Positions 1 through 8,874 of a stretch of 64,000 nucleotides of DNA are shown piece after piece. The notes under the pieces were generated by a model, which was not told the origin of the DNA, ran no database searches, and saw only the letters and a program-made list of their open reading frames with translations. The stretch is from CBDDKW01 sp965230425 (GTDB lineage Bacteria; Pseudomonadota; Gammaproteobacteria; UBA1113), in assembly GCA_965230425.1 (NCBI GenBank), contig CBDDKW010000002.1, forward strand, positions 76,581-140,580, read 5' to 3'. Each line of letters begins with the position of its first letter. The first letter of the stretch is position 1. The position numbers were made by a program, and so were the translations under genes.

Positions 1-2
1 GT

Positions 3-113
3 ATACTATCTAAAGGTGATGCCTCTGATAAACAATCAGATGCAGGTGAGCGTAAAGGTGACTTAGCCAGTGGCAGCGATGGTGGTGATACAGGTGATAT
101 TATCGCTGACTAG
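3..113 (+). CDS. C-terminal end of an unknown protein (partial)
   Basis: One frame is open from the left edge to a TAG at 111-113 and encodes about 36 residues rich in Gly, Asp, Ser and Lys, ending GDIIADstop. This looks like a disordered acidic C-terminal tail. It is convergent with the PHA synthase gene 20 bases downstream. The body of the protein lies outside the window, so no function can be given; a link to PHA granules is possible only by neighbourhood. Confidence 0.45.
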   Translation: MLSKGDASDKQSDAGERKGDLASGSDGGDTGDIIAD

Positions 114-133
114 TGAAGGGCATTGTGTATTTT

Positions 134-1906
134 TTAAGTATGATTGCCATGATCACTGAAGATAGATTCAAGAACATATTGTCCAGGTGCTGGCCGTAAT
201 ATGTTTTTCGTATCAAGTGAGCGAGCAAGTGTTTTTTGATGATCTTGTTTTTGCAGCCAGTCATGCCAATGTGGCCACCATGATCCTAAATGCTTATCTG
301 CTGCTTTTAACCATTTATCTGCTGTTAGGTAGCTTTTCTCATTAGTAAAATAGTGTAGCTTATGTTTGTCTGGTGTGTTCAATATACCTTGCACATGATC
401 TGATGCTGTTAATACATAAGTATTATTACCAGACGTCACCTGAGTACTCTTAAATACGCCTTGCCAAGGGGAAATATAATCATCTTCGGTAGCGAGAAAA
501 TAGCTAGGGGTAGTAATGCTAGAAAAATTCAGTGCAGTATTATCAACAGTCACTGACTTGCCATCAGTTAAAAGATTATCTTTTAGTAGCGTACTCATAT
601 GAAATAAAAATAAGGGGCCAGGAATATTGGTCATATCTTGTGACCAATAGAAGCTACTATGATTAATATTGACAGTTTTTCCGCGCAAATAACGATTGAT
701 AAAATAAGGCCAGATAAAATCTTCAGTATTAGTCAAATTAAAGGCTGTGAGCATCTTTCTAGCTGCTAGATAGCCAGATTGGCGCATGGTCTTTTTATAC
801 CAGGCTATTTGTTCAGGCGCAGCATAATTACCTAAACAGCCTGGCTCTGAAAAATCAATTAAACTTGCTAAATAGCTAGTACTGAGAAATGGGTTACTAG
901 CTTGAGTCGCAAAATAGGCATCGGCACTTGCCAACAACGTACCACCCATGCAATAACCCACAGCGTGAATTTTATCTGTTTGCGTTTGTTCGCGAATAAT
1001 ATTAGTTGCCTGGATGATGCCATCAATTATATAGTCGGTAAAATGCTTACATTGTGCTGCATGGGTTGGGTTAACCCATGAAATCATATAGACAGTGTAA
1101 CCTTGTGCTACCAGCCATTTGACTAAGGAATTTTTTTGCTCTAAGTCGAGGATATAATATTTATTGATCCAAGAGGTAATGATCAATAGGGGTGTTTGAT
1201 AGACTGTTTTTGTCTTCGGAGAATACTGAATCAATTCCATTAAGTGATTCTCAAAAATAACTGCACCCTCAGTGCAAGCAATATTCTCCCCAAGTTTAAA
1301 GCCATCCAAGCGAGATTTTGTTAAGTTAATATAACCATGCCAAGTACTCATATCTTCTAACCATAGTTTACTGGCCGAGACTAGGTTTTTAGCTTTTTGT
1401 TGTTGAGTTAATCGCTGTATCTCTGGATTACTGAGAAAATGATTACTCGGTGCTGCCATATTGATGAAAATATTTTCTAAAAATTTTAATTGTTGTTGGG
1501 TTTTTTCATCTAAATCTTCTAAATTATCAAATAGCTCACTCAGTAATTGAGCATTGATTAGATAAGATTGGGCAAGGAATTTAAAAAAAGGTTTATCTTG
1601 CCAGTGCTTATGACGAAAACGTCGGTCTTTAAGTTGATGTTTGTCAGTAGTCGGTGATTCTGGATCAGCATTGATTAACTCAAGATGTTGAGTAATTGAT
1701 TGAGTTATAGCTTCAGTCAGTTTTTCTGGATTATTGATAAGACTAGCGACTGTTTTCTTCGCAACATTACGGTAACTCCAAAATAAACCACAGACATCGC
1801 GTAAACCAACGGCTGCATTAGAATCTTGGCGAGCAAAGCTTTTTACAAATTGTTTAAAAGATGTTGATAAAGAATCATTACTACGCGAGTTGCTCATGAG
1901 CGTCAC
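134..1906 (-). CDS. phaC: Class I poly(3-hydroxyalkanoate) synthase PhaC
   Basis: Polymerises 3-hydroxyacyl-CoA into polyhydroxyalkanoate storage granules in the cytoplasm. The 590-residue length is usual for class I synthases. The N-terminal half carries the DRRF...W...PFF block typical of PhaC (residues 94-110). The alpha/beta-hydrolase half has the PhaC lipase-like box GYCMGG with the catalytic cysteine at about 319, followed by an Asp in ATEDDYISPW and a His in SDHVQG, giving a full Cys-Asp-His triad. The upstream BCCT-like gene ends inside this start region (overlap of about 26 bases), so the two are probably cotranscribed and translationally coupled. Met4 (1897) is an alternative start that shortens the overlap. 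No phaA, phaB or clear phasin gene is visible nearby. Family assignment is secure; polymer specificity is not known. Confidence 0.93.
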   Translation of the reverse strand: MTLMSNSRSNDSLSTSFKQFVKSFARQDSNAAVGLRDVCGLFWSYRNVAKKTVASLINNPEKLTEAITQSITQHLELINADPESPTTDKHQLKDRRFRHKHWQDKPFFKFLAQSYLINAQLLSELFDNLEDLDEKTQQQLKFLENIFINMAAPSNHFLSNPEIQRLTQQQKAKNLVSASKLWLEDMSTWHGYINLTKSRLDGFKLGENIACTEGAVIFENHLMELIQYSPKTKTVYQTPLLIITSWINKYYILDLEQKNSLVKWLVAQGYTVYMISWVNPTHAAQCKHFTDYIIDGIIQATNIIREQTQTDKIHAVGYCMGGTLLASADAYFATQASNPFLSTSYLASLIDFSEPGCLGNYAAPEQIAWYKKTMRQSGYLAARKMLTAFNLTNTEDFIWPYFINRYLRGKTVNINHSSFYWSQDMTNIPGPLFLFHMSTLLKDNLLTDGKSVTVDNTALNFSSITTPSYFLATEDDYISPWQGVFKSTQVTSGNNTYVLTASDHVQGILNTPDKHKLHYFTNEKSYLTADKWLKAADKHLGSWWPHWHDWLQKQDHQKTLARSLDTKNILRPAPGQYVLESIFSDHGNHT

Positions 1907-3275
1907 CTATAGAGCGTTTTATACGAAAGTAGCTACCTAAGCTTACAATAAAAACAATAAATAAAGGGATACAGACGGTCAGTAGAATGCTTTGCATGGC
2001 ATAAATCCCTGCCAGCAAATAACATGTTAGTAATAAGGTTGATCCATTTAATAGGATATTCATGAAACGGATCACAGGTCGTTGTTTTATGTCGCTCATA
2101 TTCGGTAAAAAACCCAGACTTAATCGATAAGTATTATTAAATTGTGAAATGACTATAGAAAACAGTAATAAACTGACGATGAATAAACTATAAAACAAAA
2201 TATCATGTTGGGTAATATAAAACAGAATATTGTTATTTAATAGTGGTACGGCGAGACAGCCTAGGAGAAATAACAAGCTAGGCGTGAGCATAGAGGCATA
2301 AATGATGTGTTTAAAGGAATATCCACGACAATATCGGGCTAGCCAAGTACTAAGATAAAGCGTTAGACCACCCCAAAAGCAAAAGATAATAGTTTGCCAG
2401 CGGTTATGCCATAGGGTATGAATACTAAACAATAAGTCCTGATTCACGGACTGTGCTGATGAGCTATTGACATGTAGCCAATGTGCAGCACTATTTAGTA
2501 TGCATAGAACACTACTCATAAATAGTATGTAAATTCCTATAATAACCATTATCGGAAAACGACCACAGAGACTTCGTACAGCTCTGCGCCATGTCCGTGT
2601 GGCTGGAAAAATAGACAGCGGTAAAATAATTAAAAAAGTAGTGATGGTTGGGCCAAGACTCAAGGGAGCTAAGTGCAGCAGTGTATTTAGCAAAAATGCA
2701 GTGGTAATCGTTAATAAGCCAATAAATGTTGCTAATATGACTTGTGCAGGTACCATGGTAAGTATGTTAATCACTAATTGGTTATCAATGGCTAGATTGA
2801 ATTTGAATAAATGATTAAATAGACTGCTGAAGACACCGGATTGATTCAAACAATAATAGCAGTATGCAAATAAGAGTGTAAATGCACAGACAATTGCCCA
2901 AGGCACCAAAGTGCTTTGGAATATCAATAAATATGGATCGGCACTCATTGTTTTGGTGCTCAATGGCGTAATTGATAATTTATAATTCAGTGTGAGAAAA
3001 AATAAGAACAGTGTGGTTAATGCTAGCTGAATTAAGCTGATAGATTTTAGCAGAGATAAGAATGATGGCGTTGTATCTGATGTAGTGTCTGAACTTTGTA
3101 ATTGCAGTTTGGCAAGAGGTGAAAAGAGTAAAATAAAAAGCAGTAAGAGACTGAGGTCGAAAATATTTAATGCTTGGGCGATGATGTCGCTGTAAAAGTA
3201 CAGTAAGGCAAAACTACCACCATAGATAGGGATATTGTATAGACGATAACGAATTTTGGATTTTAGTATTTTCAT
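1881..3275 (-). CDS. BCCT-like multi-pass membrane transporter, divergent
   Basis: A protein of about 464 residues with roughly eleven or twelve hydrophobic helices. The segment STWLARYCRGYSFKHII resembles the conserved helix-loop of betaine/choline/carnitine transporters (usual form ARISRGRTIREF), which is the basis for the family call. The Trp-rich substrate box of true betaine transporters is not obvious, so the substrate is unknown. The open frame extends upstream to 3365, but that extension runs to the edge of a MITE, so Met at 3275 (MKILKSK) is preferred. It overlaps phaC downstream. It is shorter than typical BCCT proteins (500-680 residues) and could be a diverged or degenerating member. 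Confidence 0.55.
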   Translation of the reverse strand: MKILKSKIRYRLYNIPIYGGSFALLYFYSDIIAQALNIFDLSLLLLFILLFSPLAKLQLQSSDTTSDTTPSFLSLLKSISLIQLALTTLFLFFLTLNYKLSITPLSTKTMSADPYLLIFQSTLVPWAIVCAFTLLFAYCYYCLNQSGVFSSLFNHLFKFNLAIDNQLVINILTMVPAQVILATFIGLLTITTAFLLNTLLHLAPLSLGPTITTFLIILPLSIFPATRTWRRAVRSLCGRFPIMVIIGIYILFMSSVLCILNSAAHWLHVNSSSAQSVNQDLLFSIHTLWHNRWQTIIFCFWGGLTLYLSTWLARYCRGYSFKHIIYASMLTPSLLFLLGCLAVPLLNNNILFYITQHDILFYSLFIVSLLLFSIVISQFNNTYRLSLGFLPNMSDIKQRPVIRFMNILLNGSTLLLTCYLLAGIYAMQSILLTVCIPLFIVFIVSLGSYFRIKRSIGDAHEQLA

Positions 3276-3356
3276 TATGACAGCATTTTTTTGTATATAG
3301 CATAGTTGATGGCAGTATTTTTCTGGTATCAGCATGGTTAATGACAATCGCCATAC

Positions 3357-3520
3357 TATACCCATAGCGTCTCATATTTAGGGCTTTCTAGCGTGTTATT
3401 TCCCGCTAGCTAAAGACTTTAAATTTTGCCAATAGCTAGCTATTACCTGCAATTTAAAGTCTTTATCTAACGAAAAATCCCTGTCCTATAAAACCCTAAA
3501 TATGAGACGCTATGGGTATA
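3357..3520. mobile_element. MITE-like palindromic element, copy 1 (complete)
   Basis: A 164-bp element with perfect 27-bp terminal inverted repeats: tatacccatagcgtctcata and the following seven bases at 3357-3383, and their complement at 3494-3520. A second internal inverted pair (taaagactttaaatt / aatttaaagtcttta) makes nearly the whole element self-complementary. TA at both outer ends fits the TA target duplication of IS630/Tc1-type transposition, which is inference. It has no coding capacity. It lies 3 bases beyond the dotB stop codon and may act as the 3' hairpin of the dotDCB transcript. Related copies are at 35681 and 40706. Confidence 0.8.
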
Positions 3521-3523
3521 TCA

Positions 3524-4663
3524 CTACAATCCTGCATCACGATCAGCACTTTTAGAGCTGATGGTAATTAATTTTAGTTCACGGTCTGAAATTAAGCCTT
3601 CATCATATTTACGCTGTGCTTCTACGATAATGGGTTGACCGCGCTCTTTAACTAATTTTCGTGTGGCTGCGGTAATATTTTCTGGATCAGTTTCTAGCAG
3701 TACATCTTTGACGGCTTCATCGAAAACCAGGTATTCACGTAGCGCAGTGCGTTTACCATCCACTGTAGGCACTAATTTTTGCCAAATGATCAGTCGTACT
3801 GTTTCAACGATATCTAATGTGCGACCGTGACGTTCATCTGCGGGGAAGGTGGTGACTAAACGACGCATAACTTCAGCTACACCATTACTGTGCAGTGTGG
3901 TATACACAGGATGACCAGTTAGCGCCGCTTCCATAGAGGCAGCAATAGTTTCTGCATCACGTGACTCACCCACGAGAATTAAACGTGGTTTACGTCGTAA
4001 GGCATTACGCACACCAGAGGCAAAGTCTGGTAGATGTCGTGGGATCTCTGATTGGCTGACAACTGCAGATGGTTTGTCAATATTATCGAAGACAAATTCA
4101 ATAGGTGATTCATAGGTTAATACTTTACGGTGACAATCTTCTTGTTCCACTAAATGGCGAATAATAGCCGCTAGTAAAGTACTTTTACCTGAGCCGGTAG
4201 CACCAGTGATATAAACAACCCCTTCATCAGGTGCGATAGCATGCATGATGGTAGGATCTAATTCTAGCGATTCTAGTGTCGGCGGATCACTGGGAATCGT
4301 CCGTAAGGTAATTTGAATGCCATCATGGCCATCCACAAGACAGCCAGTTCCATTTACCCTATATCGAAAACGTTCGGTACGTGAGGGGCGCACTTCATAA
4401 TGAGTATCTACATCTTTACCACTGAGTAATTGAGTCGTACCATTGGGTCCGTAGATAATATTTAGTGCTTCACCTACTTCGGTGTTGGATAATTTACGCT
4501 TGGTGATTTTTAATAAACGCCCGTGTACTTCAGCGATGATGGGCTCATTTGTTTGAATGGTGATGTCTGATGCACTGAGTTTATAGCAATATACAACCAT
4601 TCGATCGAGTTCTTCTTTGGTGAAGCGAATGGGTTCATCAGGCATTAAATATTCTTCACTCAT
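3524..4663 (-). CDS. dotB: Dot/Icm cytoplasmic ATPase DotB
   Basis: AAA+ ATPase of the PilT/VirB11 class that docks on the cytoplasmic side of the Dot/Icm type IVB secretion system and energises substrate transfer. At 379 residues it matches Legionella DotB (about 377). An N-terminal domain contains ASDITIQTNEPIIAEVHGR; the Walker A motif GATGSGKST is at residues 154-162 (Lys160); a Walker-B-like stretch PRLILVGESRD is at about 226-236; a His box TLHSNG is at about 256-261. All catalytic elements look intact. It is the last gene of a dotD-dotC-dotB operon, 26 bases after dotC. Confidence 0.97.
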   Translation of the reverse strand: MSEEYLMPDEPIRFTKEELDRMVVYCYKLSASDITIQTNEPIIAEVHGRLLKITKRKLSNTEVGEALNIIYGPNGTTQLLSGKDVDTHYEVRPSRTERFRYRVNGTGCLVDGHDGIQITLRTIPSDPPTLESLELDPTIMHAIAPDEGVVYITGATGSGKSTLLAAIIRHLVEQEDCHRKVLTYESPIEFVFDNIDKPSAVVSQSEIPRHLPDFASGVRNALRRKPRLILVGESRDAETIAASMEAALTGHPVYTTLHSNGVAEVMRRLVTTFPADERHGRTLDIVETVRLIIWQKLVPTVDGKRTALREYLVFDEAVKDVLLETDPENITAATRKLVKERGQPIIVEAQRKYDEGLISDRELKLITISSKSADRDAGL

Positions 4664-4689
4664 GGATATTCTCTCTTTTTAGATCTATG

Positions 4690-5526
4690 TTATGGCCGTG
4701 TCGTTGGGTGCGCTACCGCAGGGCTCCAAGTACGGCTATTGGTATTCAAACTAGGCTTAGCCGTGATGCGCATGAACTGGTCATTCACAGATAATTGATT
4801 GCCATCACCGGTGATACCAAGATTAGCGCCGGCGACAATGGGTTGGCTAATCATATTTTCATCTACTAATTTTTTATAGAGGGCCATACCCACATAATCG
4901 CGTTTTAATCGAGCAATATTTTCTGCAAAAATAGTATTCGCTTGAGTAATACCATTGTCCCAGCCTTCTTGTACATACCGTCGCCAAGCCTTTTGTTCTT
5001 CCACCGTTTTAGGTAACAAGGTGACATCAGGTACCGCGGGTTTTTTAAAGTTCAAATATAAATATTCACGCCAGGTAGGTGTTGTCGTAGTGAAATGTGC
5101 TTGCTCAAGGATTTTATAGGTGCGATCTGCAATGCGTATTGCATTATCACCTTCGGATAGACTTAAGGAATTATGACTCTCTTGTAATACTGGGGGGACA
5201 ATCTGCTTGCTTAACATGAGACCATTAAAGTCAAAAATTTTATTCAAATAATTGACGTTGTGATCCAGCATTTTATCGATTTGCTTACTGCGTAAGGCCA
5301 GTGCTCCTTGTGCTCCCACGGTCATGCCACTTTCTTTGAGAGCTTGTAGACGGATGTGCCCGGGTTGGTTCTTATTTTTGGTGACTTTCACTTGGCGCAA
5401 TTCTTGTAATTGCGTTAAATTTGTCGTGTTGATAGGTTGAGGCGCATAGGTTGTAACCGTTGGTGATGAGCAAGCACTGATTAATACTGAAAGAGTCAGT
5501 AGAAAGAATATATTCAGCTTGCGCAT
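4690..5526 (-). CDS. dotC: Dot/Icm outer-membrane lipoprotein DotC
   Basis: Lipoprotein of the Dot/Icm core complex that, with DotD, places DotH in the outer membrane. The 278 residues begin with a lipoprotein signal (MRKLNIFFLLTLSVL then ISAC), with the lipidated cysteine at about 19. The mature part has the DotC-type regions LKESGMTVGAQGALALRSKQ and WRRYVQEGWDNGITQAN. Length is slightly below the Legionella protein. It sits between dotD (15-base gap upstream) and dotB (26-base gap downstream), the conserved order. Confidence 0.95.
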   Translation of the reverse strand: MRKLNIFFLLTLSVLISACSSPTVTTYAPQPINTTNLTQLQELRQVKVTKNKNQPGHIRLQALKESGMTVGAQGALALRSKQIDKMLDHNVNYLNKIFDFNGLMLSKQIVPPVLQESHNSLSLSEGDNAIRIADRTYKILEQAHFTTTTPTWREYLYLNFKKPAVPDVTLLPKTVEEQKAWRRYVQEGWDNGITQANTIFAENIARLKRDYVGMALYKKLVDENMISQPIVAGANLGITGDGNQLSVNDQFMRITAKPSLNTNSRTWSPAVAHPTTRP

Positions 5527-5541
5527 AACTATGCCACCTTC

Positions 5542-6033
5542 TTATGTTTGCGCATAGCGTAATTCAATGATCCGCTGAGCTGGGAATAGTACAACATCGG
5601 CTCTATCACCTGCTTGATAGCCGGCATCGCGCAAGATATTACCAATAGGCGTATTTTTCTCATAGATGGAGATCATAATAGGAATCGCAGGAGCCTTACC
5701 GAGTCGCTGTACTTTATAACCTGTAGAATTTGCAATTTGCTGTATCAATGGTTCTATAGGACCTGACCAATCAACAGACACCAAATTTGCCATGCCGTAA
5801 CTTGCAGGATCAGGTGGGCGATAATTCTTTGGTGGTGGGGTGGTGGCTTCCTGGATTTCGGCTAAACTTTGTATAGATTTGCTCACAGCACTGGCGGCTT
5901 CTGCTAGCTTTGCTTCAGCGGGGTCAATCACACCTCGGGGTGTTGGGGTGACAGCAGTTTCCTGTTGTGTTGCGCATCCGGCTAATAGTACAGCAAAGAT
6001 AAGTGGCAAAATATGTCGTTGTTTCATAAACAT
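5542..6033 (-). CDS. dotD: Dot/Icm outer-membrane lipoprotein DotD
   Basis: Lipoprotein of 163 residues, the same size class as Legionella DotD. The signal peptide ends in the lipobox LLAGC (Cys at about 19). The C-terminal domain contains LVSVDWSGPIEPLIQQIAN and GNILRDAGYQAG, the secretin N0-like fold region of DotD. It works with DotC to insert DotH in the outer membrane. First gene of the dotDCB operon, transcribed divergently from icmT. Either Met1 (6033) or Met3 (6027) could be the start. Confidence 0.94.
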   Translation of the reverse strand: MFMKQRHILPLIFAVLLAGCATQQETAVTPTPRGVIDPAEAKLAEAASAVSKSIQSLAEIQEATTPPPKNYRPPDPASYGMANLVSVDWSGPIEPLIQQIANSTGYKVQRLGKAPAIPIMISIYEKNTPIGNILRDAGYQAGDRADVVLFPAQRIIELRYAQT

Positions 6034-6175
6034 CCTGCAAAAACCATCGAGATGCTATTGCACCTTTAAGTATAGGATTGAATCAGGATGGGGTAGTAAA
6101 GTCAAGCACCTGGCAAGTCAGCTATGAGTTGCGTATACTAAGGACTTATGCATAAGTAGTGAATGGGGTTCACAG
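6034..6175. promoter_or_regulatory. Divergent promoter region between dotD and icmT
   Basis: A 142-bp gap separates two divergent Dot/Icm operons and must hold both promoters. A TATACT hexamer reading toward icmT is at 6134-6139, and a mirror-image TATACT reading toward dotD is at 6069-6074. Neither has a good -35 hexamer at 17 bases, so activator dependence is plausible. Legionella icm/dot promoters use PmrA and CpxR, but I could not identify their boxes here. Confidence 0.4.
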
Positions 6176-6451
6176 ATGGCAATAAAGCGTATTGATTCTC
6201 ACTGGCGTGACTCAGGTCGATCAGCACGATTTTTTATCGTGGATGCGCGTGCTGCTTTTCCACTTTTAGGCTTTTTATTACATATTAAAATGTGGACCTT
6301 TATCATTGCACTAATTTTTACCATTGGTTTTGGTACATTAGAACATTTTGGTTTTACTGTTACAAAATTTGCTAGATTACTACGCAGTATGGCTGCAGGT
6401 AGCCGACGCATGTCTCGGCCTTGGTGGCGCGAAGAGAAATTACGTTATTAA
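6176..6451 (+). CDS. icmT: Dot/Icm membrane protein IcmT
   Basis: Small 91-residue inner-membrane protein of the Dot/Icm apparatus (Legionella IcmT is 86). The sequence DSGRSARFFIVDARAAFPLL near the N-terminus and the hydrophobic helix at about residues 40-62 followed by FTVTKFARLLRSM are characteristic. It heads the icmTSRQPO gene string, which has the same order as in Legionella and Coxiella, and is 19 bases before icmS. IcmT is needed for Dot/Icm function including pore formation in Legionella; the exact role here is transferred knowledge. Confidence 0.95.
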   Translation: MAIKRIDSHWRDSGRSARFFIVDARAAFPLLGFLLHIKMWTFIIALIFTIGFGTLEHFGFTVTKFARLLRSMAAGSRRMSRPWWREEKLRY

Positions 6452-6470
6452 CCCATATAATATAGTGTGA

Positions 6471-6815
6471 GTGCCTATGGATATGAGCAAAAAATTAGCG
6501 ACATTAGCAACGGCTATGCAGGCTAATTTTACGCTAAATGATAAAGCAATAACCATTGATGAAGTTTTTGCTGAGACAGGTTTATTGCCAGCTATTGCCA
6601 GGCGAGCTGACCAATTATGCTCCTTATGTTTGGGTTATGGTATTGGTATTTCCTTTGAAGAAGCTGAGAATTCTTTGCTGGGTGTACGGATTATTTTTGA
6701 TGATGTTACCCCTGATATTCTGCGTTACCTATGCGTTGCGGACGTGTTAACAGAGTTAATTCAAGCATCCCCCTCTGCCACAGCGACTTCACTAGATGAG
6801 TTAATGTATGACTAG
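6471..6815 (+). CDS. icmS: Dot/Icm effector chaperone IcmS
   Basis: Small acidic chaperone that pairs with IcmW and docks on IcmO/DotL to recruit a subset of effectors. The middle segment TGLLPAIARRADQLCSLCLG and the end TSLDELMYD match IcmS almost residue for residue from memory of the Legionella protein (114 residues). The frame opens with GTG at 6471; ATG at 6477 or 6483 is a likely true start, since the conserved region begins at about SKKLATL. No icmW is in the window. It is followed 17 bases later by the orphan in the icmR position. Confidence 0.96.
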   Translation: MPMDMSKKLATLATAMQANFTLNDKAITIDEVFAETGLLPAIARRADQLCSLCLGYGIGISFEEAENSLLGVRIIFDDVTPDILRYLCVADVLTELIQASPSATATSLDELMYD

Positions 6816-6832
6816 GATTATTAGGTGACTAT

Positions 6833-7102
6833 GTGAATATATTGTATGAATTACAAACACATGAACAAATTACCACCGGTGAAGCGATCACGGGTTTGCA
6901 CCAATTGCATAAACGTTATGCGGGCGTGCTAGCCAATCTCATTCGTATTAAGTCTGAAACGCCTGTGGCTGAAGAAGAGCAATTTTCACGACGACGGCCA
7001 AGCCCCGAAAATAAAGAAGTGTTGCAAGAGTTATTGAATATACTCAATGAGCTAGATGCGGCCGTGATAAAAATTGAACAAAATTTAATGGAAAATCATT
7101 AA
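6833..7102 (+). CDS. Orphan protein in the icmR position (candidate IcmR functional homologue)
   Basis: An 89-residue protein lying exactly between icmS and icmQ, where Legionella has icmR and other Legionellales have sequence-unrelated FIR (functional homologue of IcmR) genes. It is predicted to be mostly helical: EAITGLHQLHKRYAGVLANL at about 17-36 and NKEVLQELLNILNELDAAVI at about 60-79, joined by a charged linker. IcmR and FIR proteins are helical chaperones that keep IcmQ soluble, so this fits in size, position and predicted structure. The start is a GTG at 6833, since no in-frame ATG is upstream. The stop codon directly abuts the icmQ start, suggesting translational coupling. I do not see direct similarity to IcmR; function is inferred from position. 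Confidence 0.75.
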   Translation: MNILYELQTHEQITTGEAITGLHQLHKRYAGVLANLIRIKSETPVAEEEQFSRRRPSPENKEVLQELLNILNELDAAVIKIEQNLMENH

Positions 7103-7732
7103 GTGAGTATTGAAGATTGGGATAATCCACAATTAAATGTAAAGCTATTGCAAGCTGTTGAATCAGCCATTGAGCAATGTGAACATTTGTATGAAGGTAA
7201 AGCAAGAAGCTTTGCTGTTGTGCTCAATGATTTAGAATCAGTGCACCGCTTGCTCTCAGCTAAGTTGAATACCCAGGCACTAGATGCGGCTGATTCTACT
7301 GGTCAGCAGCAGATAATTGTTGAGCAGGATGACTTAGCCAGTGACCAGCGTTTAGTCTATGTGCGGATTTTCCATCGCGGCATGAGCTCCTTAAGTACAG
7401 GGCAAGGATCGATGACGTGGGTAAAACCCTTACTGGACTCCGTCAAATCTGCCGAAAAACATGGATTAGCCATCTATGAACATGAAGAGGAAGCACAAAA
7501 AAGTCTAAAAAATGATAATTACAGCTATCTGACTGTCGCTGTAAAAAATACTCAGGATATTACTCATGAACGTCCAGAAAAATATGATACACATATAGGT
7601 TGTCGTTTATTAACGATTACAGATATTCAACTTGCTGATATTATTAAACTAACTCACAATGGTGTTGATTACCCCATTAAAGACGGCGTGATCCGCCGTA
7701 TCAATCCTCCAAAACAAGAGGGTGAGTCGTAA
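7103..7732 (+). CDS. icmQ: Dot/Icm protein IcmQ
   Basis: A 209-residue protein in the icmQ position (Legionella IcmQ is 191). The N-terminal region (about 1-60) is helical and would be the IcmR-binding and membrane-inserting part. The C-terminal part holds LVYVRIFHRGM and a segment about a YEHEEEAQ helix, resembling the IcmQ C-terminal domain, which is known to have an NAD-binding ADP-ribosyltransferase-like fold. It starts with GTG at 7103, immediately after the stop of the upstream chaperone candidate. Assignment rests on position plus moderate sequence resemblance. Confidence 0.85.
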   Translation: MSIEDWDNPQLNVKLLQAVESAIEQCEHLYEGKARSFAVVLNDLESVHRLLSAKLNTQALDAADSTGQQQIIVEQDDLASDQRLVYVRIFHRGMSSLSTGQGSMTWVKPLLDSVKSAEKHGLAIYEHEEEAQKSLKNDNYSYLTVAVKNTQDITHERPEKYDTHIGCRLLTITDIQLADIIKLTHNGVDYPIKDGVIRRINPPKQEGES

Positions 7733-7747
7733 GAATGGATAGGTAGA

Positions 7748-8857
7748 ATGGCTGCAGCGCAACAACCCAATCAATCAGATAATTCCCTAGCACCATTGTG
7801 GATAGTGGTCGCGCTATTTGCCGTGTGTATTTTTGTTTGGTATATGTGGCATGGTTTTTTTGCGGCTGTTTTCATTAAAATACAATTAGCCCAAATTGCC
7901 TTAATTAGTTTGTTTACAGATTCTATTGAGCCAGTGCGTCAGCAAGCCTTAGAAATTGCCCCAGCATCCATGACTTTTTCTGATTTAATGAATTTGAGTA
8001 CAGAGGTGGGTAAATACCTGCGTTGGCCAGTGGGTATTCTCTTTGTTTTACTGGGTATTATTATTTTTAAAGCTAAGGCATCTGCTAGATTCAAGCGTAC
8101 TTACACAATGAAAACCTTACATGCCCAGGAATTAAATAATTGGCCGCAAACTAGAGCCATCGAAAAACTTGACTTAGTTAATGAGCATGTGGAAAAAGGT
8201 AAATGGGCTATGGCGCCTACGCCCATGCAGTTTGCTAAAAAATATAAATTAGTGAAGGAAGAAGTAGAGGAAGTTGATACAGGATTAAAGCGAGATTTAA
8301 AACCCGTTGTGAGAGTGATCCCTGCACGCGCCAATAAAATATTTTCCAGACAGATGGGGCGAACCTGGCGAGGTGTAAAATACTTACCGGTTCATAGGCG
8401 TGCGTTATTTGCTATCTTTGCAGCAAAAGGCAGCCACGATGATGAGGCAGCGCGTAAATTATTAAACAAGATTGCAGAGTCGGCCGGGGGTAAATTAGAT
8501 TTTAGTGGCGCAGATGACTTATTAAAAAAATTTATTGATGAGAAAAAAATCAAGAAAATCATGCATACACATGCTTATGAACTGACAATAATGGCCTCTA
8601 TGTTATCCTATGCTCGTGAAGATGGCGTATTAGCAACGGCAGAATTTTTATGGTTGAAACCTCTGGATAGAGGTTTATGGTTTATGCTGAATGCAGTGGG
8701 CAGAAAAACACCGACCACTGAAGCTGCAGGGCCCTTCGCACACTGGTTAGCAGAGAAAGCTTTACAGCGTAAATTAACAGTGCCCATGATTGGTGAAGCA
8801 ACAGAAGCACTTGATGATGCAATTAAAAATATTCTTTATGAACCTGATGAAGATTAA
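7748..8857 (+). CDS. icmP: Dot/Icm coupling-complex protein IcmP/DotM
   Basis: Inner-membrane protein that assembles with DotL/IcmO and binds acidic Glu-rich export signals of effectors. The 369 residues (Legionella about 376) contain N-terminal membrane segments at about 16-50 and 92-107, then a cytoplasmic domain with SRQMGRTWRGVKYLPVHRRA and HAYELTIMASMLSYAREDG, hallmarks of DotM. The C-terminus is acidic (EPDED). A ribosome site ggtag precedes the ATG. It lies between icmQ (15-base gap) and icmO (17-base gap), the conserved order. Confidence 0.96.
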   Translation: MAAAQQPNQSDNSLAPLWIVVALFAVCIFVWYMWHGFFAAVFIKIQLAQIALISLFTDSIEPVRQQALEIAPASMTFSDLMNLSTEVGKYLRWPVGILFVLLGIIIFKAKASARFKRTYTMKTLHAQELNNWPQTRAIEKLDLVNEHVEKGKWAMAPTPMQFAKKYKLVKEEVEEVDTGLKRDLKPVVRVIPARANKIFSRQMGRTWRGVKYLPVHRRALFAIFAAKGSHDDEAARKLLNKIAESAGGKLDFSGADDLLKKFIDEKKIKKIMHTHAYELTIMASMLSYAREDGVLATAEFLWLKPLDRGLWFMLNAVGRKTPTTEAAGPFAHWLAEKALQRKLTVPMIGEATEALDDAIKNILYEPDED

Positions 8858-8874
8858 GGTAGTGGCTAAAGTCT

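Noticed and set aside
3276..3365. N-terminal extension of the BCCT-like protein
   Set aside because: It reaches the edge of the MITE and lacks a ribosome site; Met at 3275 gives a sensible start.
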